6,774 nucleotides of DNA from UBA4615 sp049422085. GTDB lineage: Bacteria; Pseudomonadota; Gammaproteobacteria; Burkholderiales; Burkholderiaceae_E. Location: NCBI GenBank assembly GCA_049422085.1, contig JBMSOD010000178.1, positions 1-6,774 of the forward strand, read 5' to 3'. The notes under the pieces were generated by a model that was not told the origin of the DNA, searched no databases, and worked only from the letters and a program-made list of their open reading frames with translations. Shown in pieces: positions 6,101-6,774 of the stretch (its first letter is position 1; every line of letters begins with the position of its first letter). A program made the position numbers and the translations under genes.

Positions 6101-6753
6101 TGGAGTTCAGAGGGAGAGTCGGGCAAGGGCGCGGGCAGGGCTTCCTGCTCGACAGGCTCAAGCGCAAGCGCAGCCTGAGCATTGAGAGCCGCATCAAAAT
6201 CGATCGCTCTTTGCCCGATCGCATCGAGGGAAGGCGCGTCCGAGTCGAGCGAGGGAAGCCCGGTCAGACTGCGCAGCCCCAGGTCATCCAGAAATTGCTG
6301 GGTGGTCGCAAAGAGGGAGGTACGGCCAACGACATCCTGGGTTCCGATCACTTCAATCCAGCCCCGGTCTTCCAGGCTGTTGATGATGTGCGCGGAGACG
6401 GTGACGCCCCGGATTTCTTCAATGTCGCCACGGGTCACCGGCTGACGGTAGGCAATGATGGCCAGTGTCTCGAGGACGGCCCTTGAGTAGCGAGGCGGCC
6501 GCTCCGGGTTGAGTCTTTCGATGTAGCGCGCGATATCCGGCGCACTCTGAAAGCGCCAGCCCGTGGCCAGAGGGATCAGTTGCACCCCCCGGTCGTGCCA
6601 GTCAGCCTGCAGTTCTTCAAGAAGGGTGCGCACCGTATCGGCACCAATTTCAAAATCTTCAGCAAAAAGGCGGCGCAGATCGGCCACAGCAAGAGGTTGC
6701 TGGGCACACAGGAGGGCGGCCTCGATGATGCGCTTGGCTTGCGCGGTATTCAT
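6097..6753 (-). CDS. scpB: Segregation and condensation protein ScpB
   Basis: ScpB is the kite-type subunit that joins ScpA and SMC in the bacterial condensin complex and helps compact and segregate the chromosome. The protein has 218 residues, close to the family norm. It has two winged-helix domains (about 1-82 and 88-165). The second carries the family signature AVLETLAIIAYRQPVTRGDI (92-111) and the segment GRTSLFATTQQFLDDLGL (143-160). The last 50 or so residues are an acidic, Ala/Pro-rich tail. The ATG at 6753 starts the typical MNTAQAKRIIEAALLCAQQPL; only 21 bases remain upstream in the window, with no clear Shine-Dalgarno, so the promoter or preceding gene is not seen. The stop TGA overlaps the rluB ATG by two bases. 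Presence of ScpB fits lineages using SMC-ScpAB rather than MukBEF; scpA is not in this window. Confidence 0.96.
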   Translation of the reverse strand: MNTAQAKRIIEAALLCAQQPLAVADLRRLFAEDFEIGADTVRTLLEELQADWHDRGVQLIPLATGWRFQSAPDIARYIERLNPERPPRYSRAVLETLAIIAYRQPVTRGDIEEIRGVTVSAHIINSLEDRGWIEVIGTQDVVGRTSLFATTQQFLDDLGLRSLTGLPSLDSDAPSLDAIGQRAIDFDAALNAQAALALEPVEQEALPAPLPDSPSELQ

Positions 6754-6774
6754 GGCGCGAATTCGTGAAAACGC

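Noticed and set aside
1..6774. A previously undescribed multi-gene system
   Set aside because: All coding capacity is accounted for by scpB, rluB, rimP, nusA and infB in a well-known order; no cargo, mobile element or unknown gene is left over.

Overview
The window is an ordinary housekeeping stretch of a high-GC proteobacterial chromosome. Every gene lies on the minus strand, so the transcription order runs from high to low coordinates: scpB (6753-6097), rluB (6100-3923), rimP (about 3663-3016), nusA (3005-1431) and the 5' part of infB (1414 to the window edge at 1). This gene order, together with RimP and NusA sequences that resemble those of Burkholderia and Bordetella, points to a betaproteobacterium, most likely of the order Burkholderiales. 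The genus cannot be told from the sequence alone.

There are two transcriptional blocks. The upstream block is scpB-rluB, joined by an ATGA overlap. It pairs a chromosome-segregation (condensin accessory) protein with a 23S rRNA pseudouridine synthase that carries very long disordered tails. A non-coding gap of about 260 bases follows. It contains a short direct repeat at the rluB stop codon, a promoter with a perfect TATAAT -10 box inside a 12-bp palindrome, a leader of roughly 130-160 nt, and a hairpin with a nine-T tract that looks like an intrinsic terminator or attenuator just before rimP. The downstream block is rimP-nusA-infB, the classic operon for 30S maturation, transcription elongation/termination control and translation initiation. 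Its genes are tightly packed: the rimP stop codon overlaps the nusA Shine-Dalgarno sequence, and 16 nt separate nusA from infB.

The notable points are variations on known genes and their regulation, not a new system. RimP carries a loop of about 65 residues containing nine Gly-Lys-Ala-type triads, encoded by a 9-bp tandem repeat inside its C-terminal domain. RluB is about 2.5 times the usual length because of charged and glycine-rich extensions. The leader/terminator before rimP is a good candidate for feedback by NusA. infB has a possible internal GTG start resembling the one that gives short IF2 isoforms in E. coli. No mobile element, CRISPR array, tRNA, rRNA or unfamiliar gene was found.
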